From assembly GCA_010093485.1 (NCBI GenBank), contig MU001498.1, forward strand, positions 1,441,126 through 1,505,125: a stretch of DNA of 64,000 nucleotides. Reading direction: 5' to 3'. This document shows, one piece after another, positions 9,606 through 22,035 of the stretch. The stretch is from Karstenula rhodostoma CBS 690.94. Lineage: Eukaryota > Ascomycota > Dothideomycetes > Pleosporales > Didymosphaeriaceae. The notes under the pieces were generated by a model that had not been told where the DNA came from, made no database searches, and was given only the letters and a program-made list of their open reading frames with translations. Position numbers and translations under genes: made by a program. Numbering within the stretch: position 1 is the first letter of the stretch; the number at the start of each line of letters is the position of its first letter.

Positions 9606-10697
9606 ATGAAAATAAACACAAGCTACGTGCAGAAATGCAAGACCGTCGCACACGTCTTCCAGGTCATCCTCATCTTCATCGCGGGATGCCTAACTATTGC
9701 CGTGTTCACAAAGGGAGGGGAGACGAGCGGTGCAACAAAATACTACTTTGCCTTGGTACGTTGCTCAGGTACAGCGGCCATATTGATCAAGAATTACTAA
9801 TAGTCGGATAGTGCTTTCTGTCTGCGCCAGCGATAATATACCTCACAATGGTGCCTATGTGGAGTCGGACTAAGCGGTTCGCCAACGCCTACGCCTTTGC
9901 TGCCCTCGATGCGTTGTATACGAGTACGAAGCTATACCTACAACAGCATCAATCAGATTGCTGACTGGTGCATTAGTTCTTTGGCTTGCAGCTTTTGCCG
10001 CCGTGATGGCTTGGAACGCCAACGGCGTAAATGAAGGCGCAAAGCATTTGAAGCTTGGTGACGACGACCCGAAGAACTGCACAATCTTCAAATACGGCCC
10101 AGAAGCCAAGTGCAGCCTCAGTCGAGTGACTGTAGGTTTCGGTGTGGTTATATTGTAGGCCTCCCTTTCCATATGTCCCAGCCGTACGTCGCTAACGTCA
10201 AACCCAGTATCTCCTTCCTCCTCACCACCGCCATCTCCGGCTACTATGCGAACAAATTCCGCAAAGAAGGCGTCATGCCCTATATCTCGGCCAAGCAAGA
10301 CCACAACGGCGGCGGCGACAATGCCAAGGACAACGCGTGGTCCACCGACATCGAGCACCACGACGGCCGCGACTCGGACGAAGAAGACCGTCGCACCGAG
10401 CACGGAGGCAACCAGCAAGAAGACGAATACGCCTTGCTACACTCGACCGAGACAGACGAGGGCCGGCATCCCGGACGCCCGCTCAGCTGGGGCGAGGATC
10501 ACAGAGTCGGCGGGCCGTACGTAGCGCCTAGTCACAGCGAGGGACATGTGCCGATGCCTTATGCAGCGTACAACGACGACACCAGTGGCGCACTGAGTCC
10601 CGGCGGGTATGAAGAGTACAGGAGGGATACGACACCCGCGGCGCAGAGGGACAGTTCGTTTGGCGGCGCCGGATACAGTTTCAGCGGGAGGCCATAG
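9606..10697 (+). CDS. MARVEL-like four-span membrane protein, 309 aa, four exons
   Basis: Exons are 9606-9755, 9812-9923, 9977-10154 and 10208-10697, giving 310 codons with the stop. Four hydrophobic segments are visible: around VILIFIAGCLTIAV, YFALCFLSAPAIIYL, LYTILWLAAFAAVMAW and GFGVVIFISFLLTTAI. A Cys-containing loop between spans 3 and 4 (DPKNCTIF and EAKCSLSR) could form a disulphide. This layout is that of fungal MARVEL-domain proteins, which sit in the plasma membrane or vesicles. The C-terminal 130 residues are hydrophilic and disordered, rich in Asp, His and Ser, and likely cytosolic. No enzyme function is implied. The family call rests on topology only. Confidence 0.72.
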
Positions 10698-12634
10698 AAA
10701 GAGCGGCACATGGCATAGGCGACTGGTGTGGATATTCTTCCTTGTATATGGAGGTGCGGTGCCGTCCGGATCCTGCATTTTGGCGTTGAACACAAGGCAT
10801 TCTTGGAGCATATTGGAGCTTTTAGCGACCATGAAATGGATGCTGCATGCAGGCATTTGTTCCTGTTTTGGACTTGTTCCGGTTAGATATATGTTTGAGA
10901 TGTAGAGTACTAGCGAGAGAAGCAATCCCGTTCTCGAAATGTGTCTGATCAGGTGAAGCCGCGATGCTTCACACGTACGGCGGGGTTCGTGGTTGTATGG
11001 AGTGAGGTTGGCGAGGTGAAGTACCAAGTAGGAGAGACGAATGCATGTGAAGTTGCGGAGAGTGAACTAGGCAAAGAAGCTGCCTGGGCACCGCGTTAGG
11101 TTGTGTAGGCGAATGTGCAAGATAGCTTAAGCAGAGTTCGGAAAGAAGGGAGGAAGGAAGGCGCGGGTGCAATGATGGACAGTATGGTGTAGCAAAAGCA
11201 GAGCATCGTACATAAGTGTGATAGGTAGTGGAGATCAGCAGCACGTGAGGTGGGTAACCAATGCCCTATGCGGAGACGGCAGGCCCCTTTCATCATGAAG
11301 CAGCATAGTTACACTTCCATACCCAGGTCCCTTGTCATGTCAGCAAGCAGCACTAAAAAGTATTCAACGCCACTCTATGCAGCCGTCTGCATCTGTTCGT
11401 GAATGCCTGGCACACCTCGACGTTTTTGCTCGTCTTCTTCTTCATAACACGGCTGATGCGTGCTGTCTACCTATGCACGGTGGTGGGACCGAGGCCGGGA
11501 ATAAGTACTGCGATATGTTCATTTCCGTGCTATTACCGTGTCTATCACTGCTCCGTATGCGATGTGCTTGATTTTAAAGGGGGCTGGATGTTCTGGTCCA
11601 CCCTAATCCAGACGATGCAGAAACGGGGGCTGTATGTGAACACTATGCATAGTACATACACAGTCCTCTTGTCTATGTCCATGTTTGTCTATCACTTTAC
11701 GGGACACTACTTTGTAGTTCGAGTCAACAACCAGGAAACCACAGTCCTCAGAAGGTACACTCGAGAAGTTTCGATCGACCTCGTTGACCAAGATTGTGGT
11801 TCGATCATTGTCCCAGATGAGACAAAACAAAGAAAATCGGGCTAGTTGCGGGCCGTGTGAACCGGAATTTGGCGCAAGGTACCTTCTAGACCAGCTTTGT
11901 GTTACCTTCCAAAACTCTATGTACAGTCTCTCAGGTTGTTCGAGAAACTGGTGCGCCCTACCTAGCAGGGGATAAATTGCTTGTAAAAGGCCGCTTAAGG
12001 CCTTTGCGAACCTTGACGAGCTAGTCTCCCGAACCCTCTGGTTGACTGGATCGATTGTTGACCCAAAAAGAAAGAAGAAGAAAAAAACGTTTGTAAAGTT
12101 CGGTTCACATTGGGTGCGGGAATAAGCAAAAGTCCTTGGCGGAGTTCTTCAGTAAGAAATCTCCCGTTTTTCCTGCTGGTGGTTTGACGTTTAGGTTACG
12201 GGCAATGATGAGTGGGGAAAGACCAAACCGTCCCTTACTTGTCTAAAGTGGTCTAGCGTTGGCGAAATCCGGCAACAATTTTTCTTCCTGGTTAGCTCCA
12301 AAGCTCAACTTCAACCATGTTTAGTTATTTTGCTGTCAAGCACAAGCTGTGGCATTAATAAACAGCCCATGTATCGTCAACAGGCACTCACATGACTTTG
12401 CACGCATACGCTGTGGCCAAATAAGCTGCACAAACTTTCTATTCGGTACACTATCCTCTATGCCGGACTATACTAATCATCAATGGATCCTTGCGCGGCG
12501 TAATAATTGTTTTGTAATCATGGAGCCGAAAACCCAAGGCAGCCACGGGGGCTCGATAGAATATCCATCGCGCTTTTAGACATCTTCGGGAACAAATCCA
12601 CGATCCTGACATTCGTACTTTTGTTCCACACAAG
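10698..12634. other. 1.9 kb gene-poor region
   Basis: It starts with the 3' UTR of the MARVEL-like gene. The rest is AT-richer than its flanks, with purine tracts near 11140 and 12070. Several 60-150 codon frames occur, but none starts with ATG in a convincing context or resembles a known family. I call no gene. Confidence 0.5.
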
Positions 12635-13823
12635 ATGACTGTCATGAAGGTAAGATCCTCGGCATCCATCTTTCGCTGTCGAGGCACAGTCGTCCTAACG
12701 TCTACACCATAGCTCCAACCGCCACCTTCAGGTCCACTTCCACTATGTGGAGATCATCCTGATGCCATCGGTCGATACCAACAGATGTCAAAGTTCCGGT
12801 CCTTGATACCCTCGGAGCAGTTCCCCGCAGAGAAGGATCGGTATGTTTTATATGTCAACCACACCTGTCCTTGGTGCCACCGGGCCATTCTTATTCATGC
12901 TTTGAAAGGCCTAGCAGAAATAATACAGGTTGTCGAAGTAGACGCGCGGGACTCGACGCATGGTTGGTTCTTCGGTGGCTCCCGGGGCCCTTCTCAGGAT
13001 CCTGTTCATGGCTTCAAACTGCTGAAGGAGTTCTACTTACTGGCAGACCCTCAATACAACGGAAGAATCAATATTCCTATGCTATGGGACAAGAAAACTC
13101 GTACGTCTGCATACGGAGACCTTTCCGCAGTCGTTTGCGAGCGATGTGCACAAAGACCAAGCCCAGTAACTCATCCGCTAACTCAATCCAGAAACCGTTG
13201 TCAATAACGAAAGCAGCGAAATTGCGCGTATACTCGTCGATGGCTTTGATGAACTCTTACCCGCCGAACGACGCGAAGCAAACAAGGGTGCTTCTGCGCT
13301 GCTCCCAAGCAATCTCCGAAATGAGATAGATCAGCTGAACTCTTGGGTATATGACAACATAAACAATGGTGTCTACAAGGTCGGGTTTGCAACGACACAA
13401 GCGGCATATAATGAGCACGTATTACGACTGTTCCACGCCCTCGACAGACTAGAGCAACACCTCACGCAGTCAAATCACCAGCCTTTCCTCTTCGGCAACC
13501 ACATTACTGAAGCCGACGTTCGCCTCTACACCACGTTGATTCGTTTCGACGTGGTATATTACACCATGTTTAGATGTAATCTCAAGATGATCCGCACCGA
13601 CTACCCGCGTCTGCATGAGTGGCTCCGAACACTCTACTGGAGCGAATGCCCTGAAACTGGAGGAGGCATGTTCAAACGGACTACGTTGTTCGATGTGGTA
13701 AGTACAACGACCTACTAATCACGACTCGACTAAGCAGTCCAGATCAAACGGGGTTATTCGTCTATCATGGTTAGCAATGGGATTGTACCTATTGGGCCTA
13801 TGCCGAACATCATGCCGCTGTGA
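12635..13823 (+). CDS. Omega/xi-class glutathione transferase, glutathionyl-hydroquinone reductase-like, 329 aa
   Basis: Members of this family (Ecm4/Gto in yeast) reduce S-glutathionyl-hydroquinones through an active-site Cys. Exons are 12635-12649 (MTVMK), 12713-13100, 13192-13697 and 13743-13823. The thioredoxin fold carries YVNHTCPWCHRA, with Cys57 as the expected nucleophile. Many family members have CPWA, so Cys60 makes a CxxC pair here. The family hallmarks FLFGNHITEADVRLYTTLIR and a C-terminal IKRGYSSIM...GPMPNIMPL are present once the last intron is removed at CCAG 13739-13742. Length is typical. It stands alone in a sparse region beside another metabolic enzyme. Confidence 0.88.
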
Positions 13824-14231
13824 GCGGGCTCCAGCGGAATCTACATCATTTGCTATTTGCATCTTCACAGCAGGAGTATGGGGTTGTTAGTTGGTTGTTT
13901 CTCGGCTTGATACCACAATGCGTAAAACTATGTTTTCTTTGCCTTGCTGCATCGACTATGAGCAGTGTAACATGATCAACATGTTTTATTTCAGGCTGGA
14001 CCCATGGTGACGCGTGTTGGGAATTTTGGGTTCTAGCCAATGGAAGTGCTTCAAAGTGTGCTGTCTACACCAAAGCTCCGTGTTGAAGAACATGCATAAG
14101 TCAAAGACCGCGATTCATGGGTCAGTGATCTAGAAAGAGAACTCATATTAAAAGAGACAGGTACAATAAGACCGATGCAACCATAAACTCCGTACCGGCC
14201 TCGGCTATCTTCGACCGCTTGCTTAGCCAGA
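13824..14231. other. Convergent 3' region between the GST and the PEP-mutase-like gene
   Basis: Both flanking genes end here. No further coding or structural signal was recognised. Confidence 0.55.
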
Positions 14232-15551
14232 CTAAACTCCCTCTTTGAACGATGCTCCACCGGCGTTCATATCCACAGCCACTGGTTAGACAATTAGCGA
14301 CAATTGCATGATAACTGGAACCACAAACACTTACTACTATGCTTCAATCCGCAAACCTCGAAAAGCGTCACGGGAGTCACGTTCTTGGGTGTCCCGACAA
14401 CGCCCTGCGTCTTCAGTCGCATAAGAGTCTCCTTGATCGCTAGGTAGGCTGGCGCCAGGGTGGCAAAGCTGAAGATCATGATGCGAAAGCCCATGGCGCG
14501 TGCCTCATCAACGGTGATTGTAGGGCTCTTGCCATTCTCGACTGCGTTCAGCAGCAGCGGCCACGGGGCCAAATCCTTCACTGCCTGGGCCGCTTGTTCC
14601 TTGGATGTGAAGCCCTCAATCAGACCCACATCGGCGCCCTCGTCGCGTGCCATCTTCATCCTGGCGATGCACTCGTCGTACCCGTACTGCTGCAGCGCAT
14701 CCGTTCGGGCGATGAGCACGAAGTCGGACCGCATGCGAACGCGTGCTGCATGAGCCGCGCGAATGCGAGCATTGTATTCCTCCTGGCTTACCACTTTCTT
14801 GCCGCTCAAGTGCCCACAGCGCTTCTGGAGCACTTGGTCCTCGAGATGAGCTCCCGCGACCCCGGCGCGGATGTATTGCTCGACGGTGCGCGCGGCCATG
14901 ATGGGCCCTCCGTAGCCAGTGTCCATATCAGCAATGAGGGGTGGGCCGAAAGGGTCGAGATTGGCGATCATCTCGGCGTTCTCGCGCATCTCATGGAGCT
15001 GGGCAATCGCCAAGTCGGGCTGTCCTAGACGCGATGCGGTAGTACCAGCTCCAGTCTGCAATCGTTATTAGATTTACCATCTACTCGGACTGCGTAGAGT
15101 GACTCACCATGTATAAGCCGCTGAAGCCTAGCTCCAAGGCTGTGCGAGCGGACAGGCCATCATAGACACCAGGACAGACGATGAGTTCGTTCGTCTCGAA
15201 CAGCATCCTCCGAAGCTTCGTAGCTCCCGAGGAGGGCTCGTCCGTGGTAGCTGATGAATTGTTGAGCCGAAGCCATTTGGTGCTCGCTGGCCATGCGTCC
15301 GTTGCTTTTTCGACGATGTGTAGGTGACTTGGCAACTGCACTGCCAGAGTTCGTTCATCCGTCATCTTCACTTTGGCGGACTGCACAGCCAGAGTTCGTT
15401 CATCTGTTATCTTCACTTTGGTGGACTGCACAGGCTCAAACTCAGGGACTGATTCTGAATCTAGTCGGACCAGAACGCCGGCTTCCTGAGCCATGAGAGC
15501 GGCTTCCTGCTCTATGGCAGTAACAGGATTGACTTGATAAGCGGGTGCCAT
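14232..15551 (-). CDS. PEP mutase / isocitrate lyase superfamily enzyme, 404 aa
   Basis: The superfamily makes or breaks C-C or P-C bonds next to carboxylates; oxaloacetate hydrolase, 2-methylisocitrate lyase and dimethylmalate lyase are members. Exons are 15551-15108, 15055-14335 and 14281-14232. The barrel begins at ELIVCPGVYDGLSARTALELG. Mg-binding acids are visible in LIADMDTGYGG (D191, D193) and HLEDQ (E220, D221). The mobile-loop catalytic Cys228 lies in QKRCGHLSGKK, which argues for a lyase or hydrolase rather than a true phosphonomutase. The N-terminal 95 residues are unlike the family and contain a 15-residue duplication. The substrate cannot be told from sequence. Confidence 0.85.
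15344..15433 (-). repeat. 45-nt tandem duplication in the PEP-mutase-like gene
   Basis: Copies 15344-15388 and 15389-15433 differ at three positions, all C versus T on the plus strand. In frame they give two copies of KVK(I/M)TDERTLAVQ in the non-conserved N-terminal region. Confidence 0.85.
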
Positions 15552-17980
15552 TGTAAAAGACTGGAAGAGATAGTGCTTTTTGTGTTTGAGAGGTTCGTGA
15601 AAAGAAGGAAAGGAAAGCCTGTAGCTGGAAGTTGTGTTTTGTTGAAGGAATTTTGCGAGACCTTTATACCCACAGGGTAAAACGATTTGTAACCGTGCGG
15701 AGACTCTATGTAACATCCCACACTACATTTCCCTCGCTAAGACGGCCTGCATATTCTACTTTGACTTGCCGATCTCGCCTGCCGGAGTGCAGGGAGAGTG
15801 GAGCAGGTCTTGTGCACACCCTCAGTCTACAGCCAAGGCGGCTTTATTCCTATGCCCTATCACATTGAGATGTTCACAGCAAGACTTCCCGGCGTCAATC
15901 AGTATCACCCAGACTTACGGATCAAGGAAAATGCTCATATGGCTGGGTGAGACTCCACATTATATCGCCTACCCTTGAATCTGCAGCACGATATCGCGTC
16001 CTCCGGACTCTACGCCACCCCAGGAAGTATGTATACATGGCTTGGTACGGGTGATTAGGCCCCTCTGTGATCCTTCACAAGAGAAGATCTCTGGAACGCT
16101 ATACAACTGAGCTTCCTAGGAGGGTATAGAGATTGCTAAGTTACAGCCCGGCTCGCGGACCGATCATCTGCAAAAGAGAACGGGGGATATCTAACACTTG
16201 TCGGAAAAGATCAGCCAAGTGTTGGAAGGGGGGAATGGTGACGGATTGCATTCAACAGCTGTATCGCTGGTGTCGGTTCACGGAGACCAGAAGCACAAAG
16301 ACTTGGTGCGCTGAAAGGTGTGTCTTGATACAGGCACAGAAAACTGGAACTAAGACCTGCTATGAGCACCACTGGTACCTCATATACCATAGTCACTTGA
16401 AAACAGTGTTGTGCTCACACGCAATCAACGATACCATTTTTTACTGACTGGAACAAACTACACAATAACGCAGTAAAGCCTGTTCGGATGGCATTTTACA
16501 CTCCTACCCGTGAATAGATGCCCAGTGACACTTAGAAGGGCAATGCCCGATGAATACGAAATGCACATGATTCCGAAGCGTTACTCAAAGGCAGAGAGAA
16601 ATTCGTCGACGGACGAAAAAGTCCTTGTCCAGTAATTGATCAACAATTCGCTTCAGGGTGGGTAGTTTCCAATACAACAGGATTCCGCCTGGGCACTGAT
16701 GCGGCGATAGCGGTGGCTTCCCAAGACTTGGCCATGCACGACGTCTTATCTCTGGGCGTGTTGGCTTGGTTTCTCGGCCAATTCCTCCAACATCGGCGCT
16801 TTACGCGCAAATCATGTAAGACACACTTTATACAGCACGTTTCAAAGCATCGTCGCTATTCAAGCGGAGAAGCTGGGGCTTGGTGTTAGGCTTGGCGAAC
16901 TAGTGGGTTTTGGACGCTCCTATTTTAAAACACGGTCCTCCCACGTCAGGTCGTACGATTCCCGTGTGGGGAGGATCTTCTTGGAGATGTTTGCTTATCA
17001 AGCCGCCACGGGCCGTGCCGCTGCATTAGCTCATTCGTAATGTACTACTTGTCTGGCTGAAGCTTTCGTAGCAGCCGTGATATGGCAGGGACACACCTCG
17101 TCGTCTTGTATGCCATGCGTTTCCACCGCGGATCCAGGTTCCTGAGTACCAAACAGCGCAGTCATGTCGGTAATTTTGAATACGTCAGGTGCGTATACTT
17201 GAACGGCTCGACACCTTCTCAGCTTCCAATGGATGGGGAATAAATTACACAGCACGTCAGTTCGACTGGCTGCAATTGAGGCTCGGCATCCTGTAGCTAA
17301 TCGCGTTCTGTCGCTGCGTGCATAACTAACAGTTACACCGGAAAGTGCTTACGATAGCGGGCTCAGGGTTGTCGACGTGTTCCTCTCGGCTCGCCGAAAT
17401 ACGCCCGAAACAGCAATGACAAGCCGATTGTCGTCGATGCCGAGTGAGCCAAGTCGCTACCTCACCTGTTCCCGCCGCGCACCCAACTCGTGTTTTCGGA
17501 TCAACAATCTCCGGAGCCTCCATGGGGTAATCCGCCCATGACATCGATAAACACGGTGGAACCAGCGGGCTTCGTGCATGCATGGCGTCTTGCCGCCGCC
17601 GAGAGATGGCAACATATCCAAACGGCGACTGGAATCTTCTCAACACATATGTCCACCAATGAATAGAGAAGCATCTGCCAAGTAGCGCAAGCTGATGTGA
17701 AAGGCCAAGCCATGGTATCCACATCGGTTTCCGTACGAAGTTCGTGGGTTGCATGATTGGCACGGACGTCTGGAGTGCTTGACGAGACGTTCCGCTGTTC
17801 CCCCCGCTGTCGGCGGCTCCTTGGTATTGCATAAACATGCCCTGCGCATGTTTCGGGCACTAGGTAAAGCAGCCATCAGAAGCTGTCCCATCGCATTCTT
17901 CCCTTGCGGCCAAAGTGAGCTTTTCTTGGCTCCAAAGTCTCACTCAAAATTTCACATCCTGTAGAGACTCATCGGCTTTC
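15552..17980. other. 2.4 kb gene-poor region
   Basis: It lies between the divergent PEP-mutase-like and DUF1275 genes. The middle part is AT-rich. The longest frame is 170 codons on the minus strand (17838-17326). It has an ATG but no family resemblance and no introns that extend it. I see no transposon ends or RNA gene. Confidence 0.5.
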
Positions 17981-18972
17981 ATGATGAAGCAAGACCCTGT
18001 GCCCTCCACTCCTGGCTCCGGCTCTGGAGCCTTGGCCGAAGAGAAGTTGGAACACCAACCAGTTTCTGATCTTGAAGAACCTATTGGCCCTAGTTTGCGG
18101 GAACGCTTCGCCACGCACTTCTCGGAAAAGGTTGAGACCAAAGACGGCTACCTACCACTCTTGTTATGCTGTTTTGCGACGGGACTGACCGATGGAACCG
18201 TGTATAACGGTAAGAAGATGAATCGGGTGCCCAAGCTCAGAAGACACTAACAGTTCAACTTCAGCATATGGTACTTTCGTCTCGATGCAAACCGGTTCGT
18301 TCTGTGGCAACCCCCAAACGAGGAAAGCTTCCTTCAAGACTAACATGCTTATCAGGAAACACAATCTTCCTTGCGCTTGGTACTTCAGGTCAGAACAACA
18401 GACCGTATGGTTGGGCTCGCTCTCTCTGCTCGATTGGGTGTTTCGCTATCGGATGCGCCACCTTCGCGAGACTGCACAAGCTCATCGGCGGCGCTCGCCT
18501 GCGTCGTACCGTTCTGTTCTCGTTCATCTTGCAGACCGCATGCGTCATCATTGCTGCCATCATCATCCAGAGCGGCACCGTTGACGGGCATTATCCATCG
18601 AATCGAGACCCCCGTGACGTCAACTTCACGGAAATGGCGGTGGTGGCACTGCTTAGCTTCCAGGCTGCCGGGCAGATCGTCAACAGCCGCGGCCTGGGGG
18701 TGAGTGAGGTACCTACCGTGGTCATTACAAGTCTGGTATGCGACCTGGTGAGCGATGAGCTGCTGTTTGCAGGCTTGACAAAGAACGGGAAGCGCAATCG
18801 AAGGTTCATTGGCTTTGTACTCACCTTGCTGGGTGCTATCGTTGGTGGCTGGATATCCAAGGCTACAGGTCAAGTCGGGCCCTGTCTCTGGTTTGTAGTC
18901 GCTCTTAAGGCATTCATTTCTCTATACTGGGTTGGGACGATACCGTTGCAGAGACTGAGGAAGGGGGCTTGA
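17981..18972 (+). CDS. DUF1275 (YoaK-like) multispan membrane protein, 291 aa
   Basis: Exons are 17981-18209, 18265-18294 (30 nt) and 18356-18972. Splicing rebuilds the DUF1275 opening, GYLPLLLCCFATGLTDGTVY followed by FVSMQTGNTIFLALG, where the MQTGN motif is diagnostic. Further hydrophobic spans are LCSIGCFAIGCATFARL, TVLFSFILQTACVIIAAIII, MAVVALLSFQAAGQIVNSRG, FIGFVLTLLGAIVGGWI and a last one near LWFVVALKAFISLYWVG. The 50-residue N-terminus is acidic and cytosolic. The family is widespread in bacteria and fungi and has no established function, though some members are proposed to be transporters. The DUF assignment is firm; the role is unknown. Confidence 0.9.
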
Positions 18973-19879
18973 GTTGGTCCGAGATTGGTTTGCTCCACAT
19001 CCAGATAGATCCCAAGGGCATCTTTCCACGATACGTCAGCTCAATCATGTCAGAGGGCCCTGTCTTGACATGGTTGCATTGTAATGGCTGCATATCTATA
19101 GCTCTATAGCTTACTCACCAGACGCTATGGAAAGATTCCTGACAGACCTCGCCGTTAAACCTATTCAAAGTGGTACAATCTATCAATATGAACGGGAAAA
19201 ATCGGCAAGAAGGTGTTTAGAAGTCAAACTACAACAAGAAGAACAGTAAAAAGTTGAACGAGCTGTACTACCAAATCCTGGGACGATCGAAAAAGAGCTC
19301 GGCCAACTTAGCACATCACAGCTGTCCCGGCTGGTTTGGATAATCTAGAATTGCTATGCTGTTGAAGCAGACGCAATGCGAGAAATACTACTTCCGCACC
19401 CACTCTTCCCGCGCTTATAGTGTGAGTAGTCTCGAACCACTCGCCAAACCAAGCTGTACCGCATAGACGTTATGATGGTCGCAACGCTGGACTCGAGATA
19501 TTCATTCTGGATGGGAGGATGTCTCCAAACGCTTCCGTCAAAGTGGGGCCTTGACCTTTGGTTCCCACCTTCCCTAGCTCGCACCTCCCCTCTGTCCACC
19601 GCTAGCGCGTCGCGGTGGCCCAAGCGCATGGTAAACAGTACGTTTGTGCCTGCCGTCGAACGTTGCACCACAGACGGTTTGTGTCTCCTTTACTGTGTTT
19701 TGCCGTGGCTTGCAAAAGCGCGCGAAGTATCACATTTAACAGTTCATGTCTTGCCCACCAACCCAAACTTTTGTTTACTATCGTTGTGTAACTCTGAAGT
19801 TAGTAATTGTGTCGAGCGATCCTGGAATCAAACATACCATACTAACTATTGAGCATCTCCGAACAGTCAATAGCAAGCG
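18973..19879. other. Intergenic region upstream of the F-box gene
   Basis: About 900 bp with the 3' UTR of the DUF1275 gene and the promoter of the F-box gene. A frame at 19472-19852 is open for 126 codons but resembles nothing known and has no clear start context. Confidence 0.5.
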
Positions 19880-21703
19880 ATGGAGCAGGCGGAGCAGGCT
19901 ATGGAGGCGCCTTCCGTGCCTGGCGCTGACCGGCTTTGCGACCTGCCCACGGAAATGATTGCCTCTATATGCGAACATCTCGACGGCGCCGATATAAGCA
20001 ACTTCAGGTTGGCTTCGCGTACGATACACGCAAAGAGTTATCGCGGTATGTTCCCTCCCTCGTCAGTATCAGGCCTTACAGGCTGAGACTGGTCTTGCCT
20101 CCTAGCCTTTTTCGATTGTCAGTTTGAAGTCACCGCTGTCACCTTCACAAAGAAAGGCCTCGAGAAGTTTGTAGAATTTTCCAAGGATCCAAACATCGGA
20201 CGTTCCATCAAGGGAGTGGAACTAGTTCTGGTAGCGTTTCCGACCCTTGGGAAGCAACACCTAACGGGCGTACCATACACATCGGCAGAGTTTGAAGAGT
20301 GCCAACAGTCGCCCGGCATGCTAGCTAACTTGCACACGTCTACCAATTCGGGAGATATTACTTCGAAAGCTTTCATCAAGCCTCGGCAACAGGAAGCCCA
20401 ACGAAGGATTTACCGAAGGCGACGCCGCGTCTACAGCAACTATCAACACGACATGAACACAATCAGGAAAACGAGTGTGGACGTTGCGTTGCTTGCTGAA
20501 GCTTTCCGGCATCTACCTGGACTCAATAACATCTGGATGACTGACTATATTCCTGAGGGATACGCTGTGTGGGGTCTACCAGAGATCATCGGTAGTCTTG
20601 GAATGCGGCCGTTCTATGCTTCTATGTTGTCCTGGGTGCCTCAAAAGCAAGACAGCTACGAATCACAATTCCAAGTGGAACGTGAGCTCAAAGCAATAGC
20701 TACCCACAGTGTCGGAGTCGTATTGGGAGCCATTCGCCGGAGCGGAGTCACTTTCAGCGGAGGGTTGAACTTCTATGGAGTACCGCATGGCATGAAATTT
20801 GCCGAGAAGCCTTGCCATCGAAAACTCTCACCTTCTATTACCCCGCCAAGCACTTTCAACTTGGGCCAGATTGCCGAGATGAACTATCTGTCGCATGTGA
20901 AAGAGCTTAGTATACGGTTCTTCTGTCAGGCGAATCGGAGATATTCCACCGACCCAGTGGATGCTCGCGAATTCGAATGGCTGAGCCAGGTGCTCTTAAG
21001 CATGGCGGACCTTGAGACATTCAGTCTGTTCGGTGAGGAATCCGCCAACGAGCTTACGGACGTGGGCATTCTCGGAAACCTGAGCCATCTCCTCATCAAA
21101 CTTCCCAGACTAACAGTCTTATCACTGGAAAATATGCTTATCAACACCCCTACCTTGATCGCTTTTCTCGAAAACCACAAGGCAACGCTTCAGCGCATAT
21201 ACCTGGACAACATAAACCTTCGCACGATCCAACCCATGTATGTATAGAGTATGCAAATTTCAGACATCGTTTTAATCTGTGGTCTGGTAGCAATGGTACG
21301 GGTGATCGTGCCCATCTATTGCTTTTGCCCTGGCTGGAGTGCAACGATTTCAGTGTGGCTGGATACACCTCGGCAGCCCCCAGCTTGCCAGGTCATCAGT
21401 TTGGGGAATCCCAAGAAGGATTCCGCGAGGTCTGTGTCACCCAGAATGGTGCACTGAGTGCAAAGGTGAGTCGTTTCCACCCCAAGGTCTTTGGCCCACT
21501 GATTTTTGGGGAAGTAGTGGTCATTGATTCTTCCTGCAGTAGGAGAGTGGAGATTTGGCGGGACGAATTGAGTGTGGTGAGTCGCACCAGGATTCCATGC
21601 ACACGACAAGTCATGACGTGCGCTGGCTGATACAATGCAGTCTCCTAATACCCCACGAATTTATGACGCGGGGACCATGCGTACGTCTTCAGCACCGTAT
21701 TGA
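19880..21703 (+). CDS. F-box protein of a fungal-specific family, 548 aa, four exons
   Basis: F-box proteins bring substrates to SCF ubiquitin ligases through Skp1. Exons are 19880-20045, 20106-21237, 21291-21576 and 21641-21703. They give 549 codons with the stop, and all junction phases agree. The F-box is at residues about 19-55 (RLCDLPTEMIASICEHLDGA, then SNFRLASRTIHAKSYR). The rest has weak leucine-rich-like segments such as LSHLLIKLPRLTVLSLENM and ends WLECNDFSVAGYTS through RRVEIWRDELSV. The last short exon is the least certain part. The gene sits in the sparse accessory block, and no substrate can be inferred. Confidence 0.75.
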
Positions 21704-22035
21704 AGACACTGACGACGATTTTGGATTCGAGCGACCTCAGCGAGTTCTTAGAGCTAGGATCTGCACAAACAGTTAGATACAAGGGTTTCACAAACAGCAA
21801 ATAGTACAAGTGATCGAGAGCAACGATGGATACAGTCGTAAGTCATTATGATTACTATGAACAATGTAGGAGTATGTTAAAGCCAGACGCCCCAACACCT
21901 CGCTTGCGTGGAGGTATTCCCATCCACATCGTAAGTTATGCTATTACTTTCCTTCCTTCCTTCTATCGTAACACCCAAAACCAATTCGTCATACACACAA
22001 CTCCCATCCAAAAGTTCACCCGCAACGACCACCAC
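21704..22035. other. Convergent 3' region, F-box gene and MFS gene
   Basis: About 330 bp with no recognisable gene. It contains a short frame continuing past the F-box stop (RIEDTDDDFGFERPQRVLRA). This could be a retained coding tail if the last exon is spliced differently. Confidence 0.4.

Noticed and set aside
11399..11845. 148-codon plus frame in the 10.7-12.6 kb gap
   Set aside because: It opens on GTG, has no convincing ATG or splice context, and resembles no family.
17326..17838. 170-codon minus frame starting with ATG
   Set aside because: No domain, no membrane or signal pattern, and overlapping frames of similar length on the same strand suggest chance. It cannot be excluded as an orphan gene.
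21577..21776. Extra coding tail of the F-box gene (RIEDTDDDFGFERPQRVLRA)
   Set aside because: It cannot be joined in frame with standard splice sites after the SPNTPRIYDAGTM segment, so I end the gene at 21703 and only note the tail.
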